This document shows positions 41,588-49,510 of a stretch of DNA of 62,158 bases, piece after piece. The notes under the pieces were generated by a model, which saw nothing but the letters and a program-made list of their open reading frames with translations, searched no databases and was not told the DNA's origin. Position 1 is the stretch's first letter, and each line of letters begins with the position of its first letter. Made by a program: the position numbers and the translations under genes. Source of the stretch: Treponema sp. (GTDB lineage Bacteria > Spirochaetota > Spirochaetia > Treponematales > Treponemataceae); assembly GCA_017616165.1 (NCBI GenBank), contig JAFZYR010000007.1, positions 1 through 62,158 on the forward strand. The letters are read 5' to 3'.

Positions 41588-41639
41588 TCCATATTATGAA
41601 AAATAGCTTGCCACGTCGCTCCGCTCCTCGCAATGACGG
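41542..41639. repeat. GTCATTGCGAG repeat spanning the larC 3' end and the next gene's start
   Basis: Two direct left arms (41542-41552 and 41562-41573), inner arm AGTAATCC, and the inverted right arm CTCGCAATGACGG ending at 41639. The repeat encodes the LarC C-terminus and residues about 4-14 of the downstream protein. Confidence 0.85.
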
Positions 41640-42393
41640 ACTCAAATCAAAATTAATTTCTCTTGCAGACACCTACGAGGTAAGCTCCTTTACTGATTCT
41701 GACCCGTCACAGTTTTTGCTGTGGTATAAAAATTCGCAGACAGACACCGAGCTTGCCTCGTTCATTGCCGCAATGCTTTCGTTTGGCAGCCGCAGTCAGT
41801 TTATTCCCAAAATAGATTTTATCTTGAGCACTGCCGACACCATCAGCCAAAGCATAAGCAGCTGGCTCACAAGCGATGCCTACAAGAAAAGCTTTCCCAA
41901 GGGCGACAACAAATTCTACCGCTTTTATTCCTACGACGACCTGCAGACCTTTTTTACAGAGCTTGCCACCCTCCTTTCACAAAGCGGTTCTCTCGGAGAA
42001 TATTTCAAATCAGAGTGGGAAAAAGCCGGCAGCACAACACTTCTTTCAGACATAATCTCTGCATCGTTCCCAAAAAGCCGCCTGGTACCCAAGGGCCGAT
42101 CAAGCGCAAACAAACGAATCCACATGTTCCTGCGCTGGATGGTACGCACTGACTCCCCTGTAGATTTAGGACTTTGGACCTGGTACCCCGCCGCAAACCT
42201 CATAATTCCACTTGATGTACACGTAATGCAGGAAGCACAACAGCTTGGCCTACTGTCACCAAAGGCAACAGCAAGCCGCAAAACAGCAATAGAGCTTACA
42301 AAACAGATGGAACAGATTTTCCCGGGAGACCCCTGCCGTGCCGACTACGCACTTTTTGGGCTTGGCGTCGATTCTACTTCTTCCAGTAGCTAG
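41596..42393 (+). CDS. TIGR02757 (DUF2400) family protein
   Basis: The protein has 265 residues from the ATG at 41596. The family is conserved and helical, of unknown function, and distantly resembles DNA-glycosylase helical folds. Recognisable text: LASFIAAMLSFGSRSQFIPKI, SANKRIHMFLRWMVRTDSPVDLGLW and IIPLDVHVMQEAQQLGLL. Residues 4-14 (SLPRRSAPRND) come from the palindromic repeat, and no ribosome-binding site precedes this ATG, so a start within or after the repeat is possible. It overlaps the convergent trkH by 20 bp. Confidence 0.87.
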   Translation: MKNSLPRRSAPRNDGLKSKLISLADTYEVSSFTDSDPSQFLLWYKNSQTDTELASFIAAMLSFGSRSQFIPKIDFILSTADTISQSISSWLTSDAYKKSFPKGDNKFYRFYSYDDLQTFFTELATLLSQSGSLGEYFKSEWEKAGSTTLLSDIISASFPKSRLVPKGRSSANKRIHMFLRWMVRTDSPVDLGLWTWYPAANLIIPLDVHVMQEAQQLGLLSPKATASRKTAIELTKQMEQIFPGDPCRADYALFGLGVDSTSSSS

Positions 42394-43819
42394 GCAAGAA
42401 AAAGATAATCATTGTATAAAGCTCAAGACGTCCCGCAAGCATGGCAAAGCAGTACCAAAGCTTAACAAAAGCAGGAAGTGCCCCGTAGTTTGCAGTAGGC
42501 CCCAGCAGTCCAAAGGCAGGACCAACGTTACCTACCATACTCATAGCACCAGTTACAGAGCTAAGAATATCAATTCCGCCAAGACAGCCTACAAAAACAG
42601 TGATGGCCGCAACAGCAAAATACAGGAACATAAACGAAGTAACGCTAAGGACAATTTCCTTGTTGCTTACCTTGCCGTTAAGACGGATTGTAAATACTCC
42701 GTGCGGATGCAGCATACGCTTGGTTTCGTTGTTCAGCTGTTTGGCAAGAACAACCCAGCGCACAACCTTAATACCACCACTTGTAGAGCCCGAACAGCCG
42801 CCAACAAAAAACAGCATGAACAAAAAGAACTGGGCAATAACCGGCCACTGCAGATAATCAGCCGTGCCAAAGCCCGTAGTAGTCATAATGGAAACAGCCT
42901 GGAACGATGAATAACGAAGACTTGTTCCAAACCCGCCATAATATGGAATTACACTAATTGTAATGCCCACAATGGCTGTAAGCAGAATGCCTATATAAGC
43001 TTTAAATTCTACGTTGCCAAAAAATTCCTTTACCTTGCCCGTTCCAAGATAAAAGAACAGACTAAAGTTTATACCCGAAAGGAACATAAACACCGTAATG
43101 ATAATTTCAACGGCAACAGAATTATAAGTTCCAATAGAAGAATTGCGTGTAGAAAATCCACCAGTACCAAGAGTTGCAAAGGCATGCGAAAGGGCATCTA
43201 CCAGATCCATGCCTGCAAGCTTAAGAGCCACAGCTTCTACTACAGTAAAACCAAAATAAATGAGCCACAAAACCTTGGCAGTAGTTGTAATGCGTGCAGT
43301 AACCTTTCCTTTTTCCGGGCCGGTAGTTTCTGCCTTAATAAGCTGAAAGCCTCCCACACCAAGCAGCGGCAAGAGCGCAACAGTAAGCGTTACAATTCCC
43401 ATACCGCCAATCCAGTGAGTAAGACAGCGCAGCATGTTCACACTGCGAGGAAGGGTTTCTACCTCAGATAAAATGGTTGCACCGGTAGTAGTAAAGCCGC
43501 TCACGCTTTCAAAAAGAGCATCCACATAAGAGTCAAAGCAGCCGCTAAAATACAGCGGAACACTTCCCATAAAGGACATGACAACCCAGGACATTGCAAC
43601 AATCACAAAGGTCTGCTTTATGGACATGGTAAACTTTATCTTGCGGGTGCTTATAGTAACAACAGCGCAAACAACAAAGCTCACAAGCATAGGGATTACA
43701 AAAGGAAGCACCATCTCCGGCTCCCCGCAGCCCAAAGCTACAAACAGCGGAATACAAAAGCTTGCACCAACAATAGCAAGAAGAATCGAACTTATTTTAA
43801 GAAAGTTAATAAAGAACAT
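42374..43819 (-). CDS. trkH: Trk-type potassium transporter membrane subunit
   Basis: This 481-residue TrkH/KtrB family protein forms the K+ (or Na+-coupled K+) pathway. The fourfold M1-P-M2 pattern is visible. Pore-loop glycines occur in SVSGFTTTGATIL, FATLGTGGFSTRNSS, QAVSIMTTTGFGTADY and TGAMSMVGNVGPAFG. The third repeat also carries FVGGCSGSTSGGIKVVRW, the gating-loop region. It starts 18 bp after trkA, its cytoplasmic regulator, and is certainly co-transcribed with it. Confidence 0.93.
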   Translation of the reverse strand: MFFINFLKISSILLAIVGASFCIPLFVALGCGEPEMVLPFVIPMLVSFVVCAVVTISTRKIKFTMSIKQTFVIVAMSWVVMSFMGSVPLYFSGCFDSYVDALFESVSGFTTTGATILSEVETLPRSVNMLRCLTHWIGGMGIVTLTVALLPLLGVGGFQLIKAETTGPEKGKVTARITTTAKVLWLIYFGFTVVEAVALKLAGMDLVDALSHAFATLGTGGFSTRNSSIGTYNSVAVEIIITVFMFLSGINFSLFFYLGTGKVKEFFGNVEFKAYIGILLTAIVGITISVIPYYGGFGTSLRYSSFQAVSIMTTTGFGTADYLQWPVIAQFFLFMLFFVGGCSGSTSGGIKVVRWVVLAKQLNNETKRMLHPHGVFTIRLNGKVSNKEIVLSVTSFMFLYFAVAAITVFVGCLGGIDILSSVTGAMSMVGNVGPAFGLLGPTANYGALPAFVKLWYCFAMLAGRLELYTMIIFFLPSYWKK

Positions 43820-43837
43820 TACGCCCTGCCTTTCCGA

Positions 43838-45280
43838 CTACTGTTTGCCTGCAAAATAAGACAGAATCTTTTTGCTGTTTTCGGATTTAGTAATAAGAAC
43901 AACATGGTCGCCGGCAACAATCTGAGTATCACCGCCAGGAATTGCATACTGCTGGGTTCCAAATTTTTTATCAAGCAGAACCAGGAAGGAACCAGGGTCC
44001 GAAATTTCACGCAGAGATTTTCCCGTAACCTTGGAATCGGAGCTTACCTCGCATTCAACAATTTCAAGCTCGCCGGTTGTAATGGTATGAATTTCCTTTA
44101 CCGACTTACCGCGCAGGTGGCTCATAATGGAATCAACAACGCTGTCACGCAAAGGAATGGCAACATCAACACCAAGGTGCTTTTCACTGATTTCTACAAA
44201 GTCGTGACTGCGTACAAGACCAACCGACTGGCCAACCCCAAGCGACTCAAGGTAAGCCGCAAGAATCATATTAAGCTCGTGATTGTGAGTAGCACAAATT
44301 GCAAGGTCAAAGCTGGTCAAGCCTTCCTCGCGCAGCATGTTTTCGTCAGAAGCGTCTGCACACAAAACACGTGCCTCCGGAAAGCGCTCTGCAGCAGCCT
44401 TGGCAAGAGCATCATCACTATCAATAATTACAAAGTCCTGAGTACGGCGGTTCTTTGCCCCTCCAAACAAACGGGCAATTGCCGAAGCCTTTTTCTGAAT
44501 GAGCTTGTCTGCAATAATTGTACCGATGCGGCCCGCACCAATAAGCACAACCTTTTTAAGCTCGCGCTGAACCGAACCACAAAGCTCAAGCACAGCATTA
44601 ATATCATTTTTATCTACAAGAACACCAAGCGTATTTCCGGCCTGAATTACAGTGTCACCCGTTGGCAGCGAAGTAACTCCAGCCTGTTCAACATAGCTTA
44701 CCAGAAAACGCAGGTCAGTTTTTCCGCGGATTTCCTTAAGCGTAATGCCGTCAAAAGCACTGTCCTTGTTTACCATTATGCGGGCAATTTCAAGGTCGCT
44801 GTTATCAAAGGTAATTACGTTTCCAACCGCACCGTTTTCTACAGCCTGAACAATAGCATCTGCAGCCTCAACGTCCGGGTGAATCATGTAGTTAATACCA
44901 TAAAGCGGACGATGCTTGCCTCCAAACTCGCCGGAGTGCTTTTTTTCGGCCTTGGCAGTATTTACGTAGTAAGCATAGTTACGCACACGCGCAATCTTAA
45001 GAACCTCCGGATACACCGCATCAACAAGCGAACAAGTAATCATGTTTACTTCGTCCGAGGAGGTTACACAAACAAGCGCATTGGCCTTTGCAATACCAAC
45101 ATCCTCAAGTGTTTCCAGATTATTTCCGTCGGCACACACAACCGTACAGTCCAGAAGGTTCTGCGCATGCCGAATAGTTTCTTCGTTATTGTCTATGAGA
45201 GCAACTTCATTTTTTTCATTAATGAGGAGCTTTGCCAGCTGAACGCCAGTAAAGCCGGCTCCTACGATTACTATTTTCAT
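43838..45280 (-). CDS. trkA: Trk system regulatory subunit TrkA
   Basis: TrkA has 480 residues from MKIVIVGAGF at 45280, preceded by AAGGAAAGGGGG and a TATAAT box at about 45299-45304; the longer open frame runs into repeat sequence and is not used. Two RCK units are present. The first Rossmann domain is GAGFTGVQLAKLL with VCADGNNLETL; the second is GAGRIGTIIADKL with CADASDENMLREEG. Each is followed by a TrkA-C subdomain (NSDLEIARIMV..., GELEIVECEVSSDSKVTGKSLREI). It binds nucleotides and gates TrkH. Confidence 0.94.
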   Translation of the reverse strand: MKIVIVGAGFTGVQLAKLLINEKNEVALIDNNEETIRHAQNLLDCTVVCADGNNLETLEDVGIAKANALVCVTSSDEVNMITCSLVDAVYPEVLKIARVRNYAYYVNTAKAEKKHSGEFGGKHRPLYGINYMIHPDVEAADAIVQAVENGAVGNVITFDNSDLEIARIMVNKDSAFDGITLKEIRGKTDLRFLVSYVEQAGVTSLPTGDTVIQAGNTLGVLVDKNDINAVLELCGSVQRELKKVVLIGAGRIGTIIADKLIQKKASAIARLFGGAKNRRTQDFVIIDSDDALAKAAAERFPEARVLCADASDENMLREEGLTSFDLAICATHNHELNMILAAYLESLGVGQSVGLVRSHDFVEISEKHLGVDVAIPLRDSVVDSIMSHLRGKSVKEIHTITTGELEIVECEVSSDSKVTGKSLREISDPGSFLVLLDKKFGTQQYAIPGGDTQIVAGDHVVLITKSENSKKILSYFAGKQ

Positions 45281-45338
45281 GGGTTCCCCCTTTCCTTGTA
45301 TTATACCACACTTTAGGAAATTGAGAATAGTCATCCCA

Positions 45339-45456
45339 TGCCAGGAGGGGCGCCTGCCCCTGTCTCCAGCCCGCATTCGCGGTCTTCCGCCACCCTCTCT
45401 AGCGGGCTCAAACGCCGCCCGCAACGCCTGCTTTCGTTGATTTTTTCCGACTTAAC
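45339..45456. repeat. Mixed repeat block between trkA and the ECF S component
   Basis: Positions 45402-45433 repeat the GCGGGCTCAAACGCCGCCCG block seen at 6976-7007. Positions 45441-45456 are a single unpaired copy of the TTTTTTCCGACTTAAC arm found as hairpin A1 at 7756-7771. The preceding 60 bp are GC-rich with short inverted repeats. Confidence 0.75.
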
Positions 45457-45463
45457 ACAATTT

Positions 45464-46075
45464 TTACTCTTCAACTTCCTGCGAAAGCTTAGATTTGCGC
45501 TTACCTGAAACAAAAAGTCCCACATAAACAGCGGCACAGATAATTGTAGCCGCAGCAGCTTCAAGTGCGGCCTGTGGTGCAAGAACACCAATTACAGCAA
45601 AGTAGCCAAGACCACCCATACCTTCTCGTACAGCAGTTCCGGCAAAAAGATAGAGACATCCAATAACAAGCAGTGTATGACATGCGGTCGAAAGGAATGC
45701 AGTAATACCTGCACTTACAGACTTTGGCATTTTTGGGATTTTATTGAGAACCAGCCACAATACCCAGGCAATTAAACCTGTAAGCATGCGTGGTAAAACA
45801 GAACAAAGTGGATTTACAAAAAGAGGATCCAGTACCCCACTTGGGCTCATTGCGGCCTGGATGAGGGACATAATTCCAAAAACGGCACCTGTAAAAAGTG
45901 CAGAAGGGAGGCCGCACAGACATGCAGCAAGAATAATAGGTACATGAAGGATTGTGATGCTTGCAGCAGGTCCAATAGGAATAAGGCCAAGCTTGGTAAT
46001 TCCAAGCACAATTATAAGGGCGCTCAGGGCACCTGTTAAAACGAGTTTACGTGTAAGTGAAACATTTTTTTCCAT
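45464..46075 (-). CDS. ECF transporter S component, substrate unknown
   Basis: The protein has 203 residues from the ATG at 46075, chosen because AAGGAG lies just upstream; the longer frame is repeat-derived (HCERSAAIHF). It has six hydrophobic segments. The text LGLIPIGPAASITILHVPIILAACLCGLPSALFTGAVFGIMSLIQA is typical of PF12822-type S components, represented here by its conserved I-L-H-V-P segment. This group takes up vitamins such as pantothenate, folate or riboflavin; I cannot decide which. No ATPase is adjacent, so it may share the module at 2528-5073. Confidence 0.85.
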   Translation of the reverse strand: MEKNVSLTRKLVLTGALSALIIVLGITKLGLIPIGPAASITILHVPIILAACLCGLPSALFTGAVFGIMSLIQAAMSPSGVLDPLFVNPLCSVLPRMLTGLIAWVLWLVLNKIPKMPKSVSAGITAFLSTACHTLLVIGCLYLFAGTAVREGMGGLGYFAVIGVLAPQAALEAAAATIICAAVYVGLFVSGKRKSKLSQEVEE

Positions 46076-46137
46076 AAGAGAACTCCTTTTTGATTTGAAG
46101 CGATTATGACGAAATGAGGTGTTTTTGTCAATTAAAA

Positions 46138-46213
46138 AATGGATTGCTGCGCTTCGCTCGCAATGACGGAGCTTTTTCGCTCGCAATGACGGAGCTTTTT
46201 CGCTCGCAATGAC
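46138..46213. repeat. GTCATTGCGAG repeat with 23-bp tandem units
   Basis: A right arm (GGATTGCTGCGCTTCG, then CTCGCAATGACGG) is followed by tandem 23-bp units starting at 46155, 46178 and 46201 (two full, one partial), each containing CGCTCGCAATGAC and GGAGCTTTTT. Local slippage amplification of a palindromic repeat is the simplest explanation. Confidence 0.85.
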
Positions 46214-46218
46214 AGGCC

Positions 46219-47703
46219 TTATCCAATCAACGGCTTCTGCTTTTTGCTAACCGGCTCACAGGTCAAATCTACGCCAAGCTTTTTAAAGATCTTGCGGTCT
46301 ACTTCGCTCAGCATAACGCTGGTGTGAACCTGGCAGCCGCGCAGATTCGGCAGCTGTGCAATTGCTCTGCGGCAGTTTTCATCATCCTTGGAAAGCATGG
46401 CAAGAGCTACAAGCACTTCGTCTGTATGAAGACGCGGGTTGTTTCCGCTAAGGTAGGTCACCTTCATTTCCTGGATTGGCTCAATCATTTCTTTTGGAAT
46501 GAGCTTGAGCTTGTGGTCCAGGCCTGCCAGATGCTTTGTTGCATTAAGGATGAGCGCAGCACTTGTACCAAGCAGTTCTGTAGTTTCAGAGGTAATAATC
46601 GTTCCGTCTGCAAGCTCAATAGCAGCACAAATAGATTTAGACTTGGTAGCACGCTCTTTGGCGGCAACAGTTACGCGGCGTTCGTCGGTAGAAATTTTTT
46701 CCTGCTGCATGAGCAGTTCAATCTTTTTAATTTCTTCTTCGGTGGCGTTTCCGTCTACAAAACGGTTGAGTGTTACATAGTAGCGGCGGATAATTTCCTG
46801 GCGGCTTGCTTCACAGCAGGCATCGTCGTCATAAATGCAATAGCCGGCCATGTTTACACCCATGTCGGTAGGAGACTTGTATGGGTTTTCGCCGTAGATG
46901 CCCTTGAAAATTGCATCTAGAACCGGGAAGATTTCTATATCGCGGTTGTAGTTTACAGTGGTTTTGCCGTAAGCTTCCAGATGCCACGGGTCAATCATGT
47001 TTACGTCGTTTAAGTCGGCAGTAGCAGCCTCGTAGGCAAGATTTACCGGATGCTTGAGCGGCAGATTCCAGATTGGGAAGGTTTCGAACTTAGCATAACC
47101 GGCCTTTACACCACGTTTATTTTCATGGTACAGCTGGCTCAAACAGGTTGCCATTTTTCCCGAACCAGGGCCCGGTGCCGTAATTACAACAAGCGGGCGT
47201 GTAGTTTCTATATAATCATTTTTTCCATAGCCTTCGTCACTGTCTATGAGGGCTACGTTAGAAGGATATCCCGGAATTGTATAATGATAGTAGGATTTGA
47301 TTCCCATCTTTTTAAGGCGGGCACGGAACATCTTGGCTGCTTCCTGTCCTGTGTAATGTGTAATTACAACACTGCCAACCATAAGTCCTCGGTTCTGGAA
47401 TTCATCACGCAGACGCAGAACGTCCTTGTCGTAGGTAATTCCCAAGTCGCTTCGAACCTTGTTTTTTTCAATGTCCACAGCACTTATGACAATTACAATT
47501 TCTGCAACGTCGGCAAGCTGCATGAGCATCTTTAATTTACTGTCTGGTTGAAAGCCTGGAAGAACGCGGGCAGCATGATAGTCGTCAAACAGCTTTCCGC
47601 CAAATTCCAGATAGAGCTTATCGCCAAACTTGGCGATCCTTTCCTTAATGTGTTCTGATTGAATCTTTAAATACTTTTCGTTGTCAAATCCGTTTTTCAT
47701 CAC
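46219..47703 (-). CDS. DUF1846 family protein
   Basis: This 494-residue protein matches the DUF1846 family, of known structure but no firm function. Family text: VVITAPGPGSGKMATCLSQLYHEN (a P-loop-like Gly/Ser/Lys element near residue 175), FETFPIWNLPLKHPVNLAYEAATADLNDVNMIDPWHLEAYG, and NRDIEIFPVL. The C-terminal part has VHTSVMLSEVD. The start is GTG at 47703 or ATG at 47700; the -10 box ends 8 bp before the GTG, favouring a leaderless message. It is a single-gene unit. Confidence 0.92.
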   Translation of the reverse strand: MMKNGFDNEKYLKIQSEHIKERIAKFGDKLYLEFGGKLFDDYHAARVLPGFQPDSKLKMLMQLADVAEIVIVISAVDIEKNKVRSDLGITYDKDVLRLRDEFQNRGLMVGSVVITHYTGQEAAKMFRARLKKMGIKSYYHYTIPGYPSNVALIDSDEGYGKNDYIETTRPLVVITAPGPGSGKMATCLSQLYHENKRGVKAGYAKFETFPIWNLPLKHPVNLAYEAATADLNDVNMIDPWHLEAYGKTTVNYNRDIEIFPVLDAIFKGIYGENPYKSPTDMGVNMAGYCIYDDDACCEASRQEIIRRYYVTLNRFVDGNATEEEIKKIELLMQQEKISTDERRVTVAAKERATKSKSICAAIELADGTIITSETTELLGTSAALILNATKHLAGLDHKLKLIPKEMIEPIQEMKVTYLSGNNPRLHTDEVLVALAMLSKDDENCRRAIAQLPNLRGCQVHTSVMLSEVDRKIFKKLGVDLTCEPVSKKQKPLIG

Positions 47704-47711
47704 GGAATTAA

Positions 47712-47740
47712 ATTATAGTGCATTTATGCAAATTTCACAA
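47712..47740 (-). promoter_or_regulatory. Leaderless promoter of the DUF1846 gene
   Basis: On the minus strand: TTGTGA (47735-47740), 17 bp, TATAAT (47712-47717), 8 bp to the GTG at 47703. There is no Shine-Dalgarno sequence in the short gap. Confidence 0.65.
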
Positions 47741-47820
47741 TTAGTATTTTTACATATATGAAAATATGTCATTGGTACCCATGATAACATTGCAGGTTTT
47801 ATTAGACTGTTTACTCTCTT

Positions 47821-48411
47821 CTATACCTTAGGAAGAATTGTTACACCCATTGGCTTTTCTTCGGAGCCGTCGGGCATGGGCATAAAGAAAAGGCCTGTCA
47901 TGACGGCGCCTGCGACCTTTCTGGCTGTTCTGGCAGCAGATTCTTCTTCGCCTTCGGCCATTTCTTTTTCTTTTATCTGTTCCTGTTTAGAAAGAAAATC
48001 AGTTACAATTTCATATGCGCTGTCGTAATCGGCTACCAGAATAAACACCTTTATGGCAAAGGCCGACGACGAGTTCACACTGTTGAGTGCATACATGGCA
48101 TTAATATGCTCGTTTTCTGCGTAAGAAGGAATGCCTGCAGCACACAAAAGGCTTCGTATCATGGCACTGGCCGGCTGCCCCGCAATTGCAAGGAACTGCT
48201 GGGTCTGTTCTCCATTGCGTACGCGTTCAAAATAATTAAGTTCAAATTCACCGGACTGCTTTATAGCTTCGTCGTGGGCTTTTTCATCAACATACAGATC
48301 CGAAAGCTGGGCGTTCTGTTTTTCCTGATTAAGCTTGCGGACTCCCGAAATTACAAACCATACGCACATAAGGCCAAATGCTGTATAAACAATAATTGAA
48401 AAAAATAACAT
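47821..48411 (-). CDS. Membrane-anchored DUF2007-like protein
   Basis: This 196-residue protein has one N-terminal transmembrane segment (residues 2-22) and a cytoplasmic body. Residues about 80-140 (MIRSLLCAAGIPSYAENEHINAM, then AFAIKVFILVADYDSAYEIVTDFL) follow the DUF2007 'signal-transducing' pattern, a small PII-like fold. The C-terminus is Glu-rich, followed by a hydrophobic stretch. It is the last gene of the purD operon, 9 bp after the preceding gene. The function is unknown. Confidence 0.7.
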   Translation of the reverse strand: MLFFSIIVYTAFGLMCVWFVISGVRKLNQEKQNAQLSDLYVDEKAHDEAIKQSGEFELNYFERVRNGEQTQQFLAIAGQPASAMIRSLLCAAGIPSYAENEHINAMYALNSVNSSSAFAIKVFILVADYDSAYEIVTDFLSKQEQIKEKEMAEGEEESAARTARKVAGAVMTGLFFMPMPDGSEEKPMGVTILPKV

Positions 48412-48420
48412 AAAACTCTC

Positions 48421-48894
48421 CTATATTTGAGTCATGGAATAATCCTGCTTTTCGGAATCTTTTTCCTTCATGTAGTTATCGTATTCTTCGCTTTTTTTGT
48501 CCAGCCAGTTGGAAATGGATTCCGCCGCATCCTTTGTTGCAGTCACAAGTGCTTTTAAAACCTTTTCGCCAAATTCTCCGGCCTTGGCAGCAGCAATAGC
48601 AATCTTGTTACGGCAAAGCTCCACTCCCTTGGCAACTGCGTCCTTCCAGGTCTGCTTGTCCCATTTATTTTCGCACTGCGAGCTGTAATAAGAATAGGCA
48701 GTATTTATAATGCTAAGCTCATATTTTTCAGATTTATGCCCAAGCTCCTTTTCTACAGCCTTGGTGTAGGCAGCCAGACGATACTTGCGCGGAACCTTTA
48801 CCTCAGAGCTGGCAGAGCTGGCAGCACACAAGGACTGGCATACAAAAGCAGTAATAAAAAGTGCAATAAAGAATCTGGCAAATGATTTTTTCAT
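48421..48894 (-). CDS. Small exported protein, helical
   Basis: The protein has 157 residues from the ATG at 48894 (GGAGG 4 bp upstream, which overlaps the end of the CYTH gene). The signal peptide ends near SLCAASS. The mature part is charged and probably helical (YRLAAYTKAVEKELGHKSEKYEL, then the C-terminal KKSEEYDNYMKEKDSEKQDY). I recognise no family. It is in the purD-CYTH operon. Confidence 0.65.
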   Translation of the reverse strand: MKKSFARFFIALFITAFVCQSLCAASSASSEVKVPRKYRLAAYTKAVEKELGHKSEKYELSIINTAYSYYSSQCENKWDKQTWKDAVAKGVELCRNKIAIAAAKAGEFGEKVLKALVTATKDAAESISNWLDKKSEEYDNYMKEKDSEKQDYSMTQI

Positions 48895-48895
48895 A

Positions 48896-49501
48896 CTAAC
48901 CTCCAATGATTTCCATCCAGCTGCGCGAATCCTTTTTTGCAGGATCAAAACCAAGCTGAACTACAAAGGCCTCCAGCGCACGGCTGATTCTATCACTTTC
49001 GAGCTGGGACTGAGTAACCTCTATTTCCACATATTTGTGACCGTTTACAATCACAAGCTCCAGATGAAATTCTACCTCGCTGTCTACATCAGATTTGCAG
49101 TAAACCGCATAGGAGTCTTTATTTTTTTCAAAGTATTTTTTGTAGTCCGCATACTTCATAAAAAGTTCAAGCGGCTGTTCATCCTGAATGAGGGTTTCGT
49201 TTTCGCTGTTAAACTCCACCCCGTTTTGAATTGTCTTGAATTTTAAACAGAAATAAGACTTTTTGTCACCGTCGGACTGTTCCGTTCTTATGCGTATAAC
49301 CTTAGGCTCCTTGTCCTGCTTTACAGCCAGACGTCGCTCCTCTTCGGTTTCATATCTGGAAAAATAGGTGTCGCTTTTAAGAAAATGTTCAACCTTTCCA
49401 AAAGAAACACCGTCCAGTTTTTTCTGACCCTGTATAACGCAGAGCAGCTCCTCATATTCCAAGGGCTGCAGCGGTATTTTAAGTTCTATTTCTCTTCCCA
49501 T
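48896..49501 (-). CDS. CYTH-domain phosphohydrolase/cyclase-like protein
   Basis: This 201-residue CYTH protein is marked by the N-terminal EIELKI signature and by alternating charged strands VIRIRTE, YFCLKFK and VEFHLELVIVN...YVEIEV that line the tunnel. CYTH enzymes act on triphosphates (tripolyphosphatase, thiamine triphosphatase, class IV adenylyl cyclase); which one cannot be told here. It starts 9 bp after purD and shares its operon. Confidence 0.87.
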   Translation of the reverse strand: MGREIELKIPLQPLEYEELLCVIQGQKKLDGVSFGKVEHFLKSDTYFSRYETEEERRLAVKQDKEPKVIRIRTEQSDGDKKSYFCLKFKTIQNGVEFNSENETLIQDEQPLELFMKYADYKKYFEKNKDSYAVYCKSDVDSEVEFHLELVIVNGHKYVEIEVTQSQLESDRISRALEAFVVQLGFDPAKKDSRSWMEIIGG

Positions 49502-49510
49502 ATCCCAAGA

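Noticed and set aside
43838..45424. 528-residue version of TrkA starting at 45424
   Set aside because: The extra N-terminus is encoded by GC-rich repeat sequence; the ATG at 45280 has a good ribosome-binding site and begins the Rossmann motif.
45464..46186. 240-residue version of the ECF S component
   Set aside because: The first 37 residues are a translation of the GTCATTGCGAG repeat; AAGGAG lies before the ATG at 46075.
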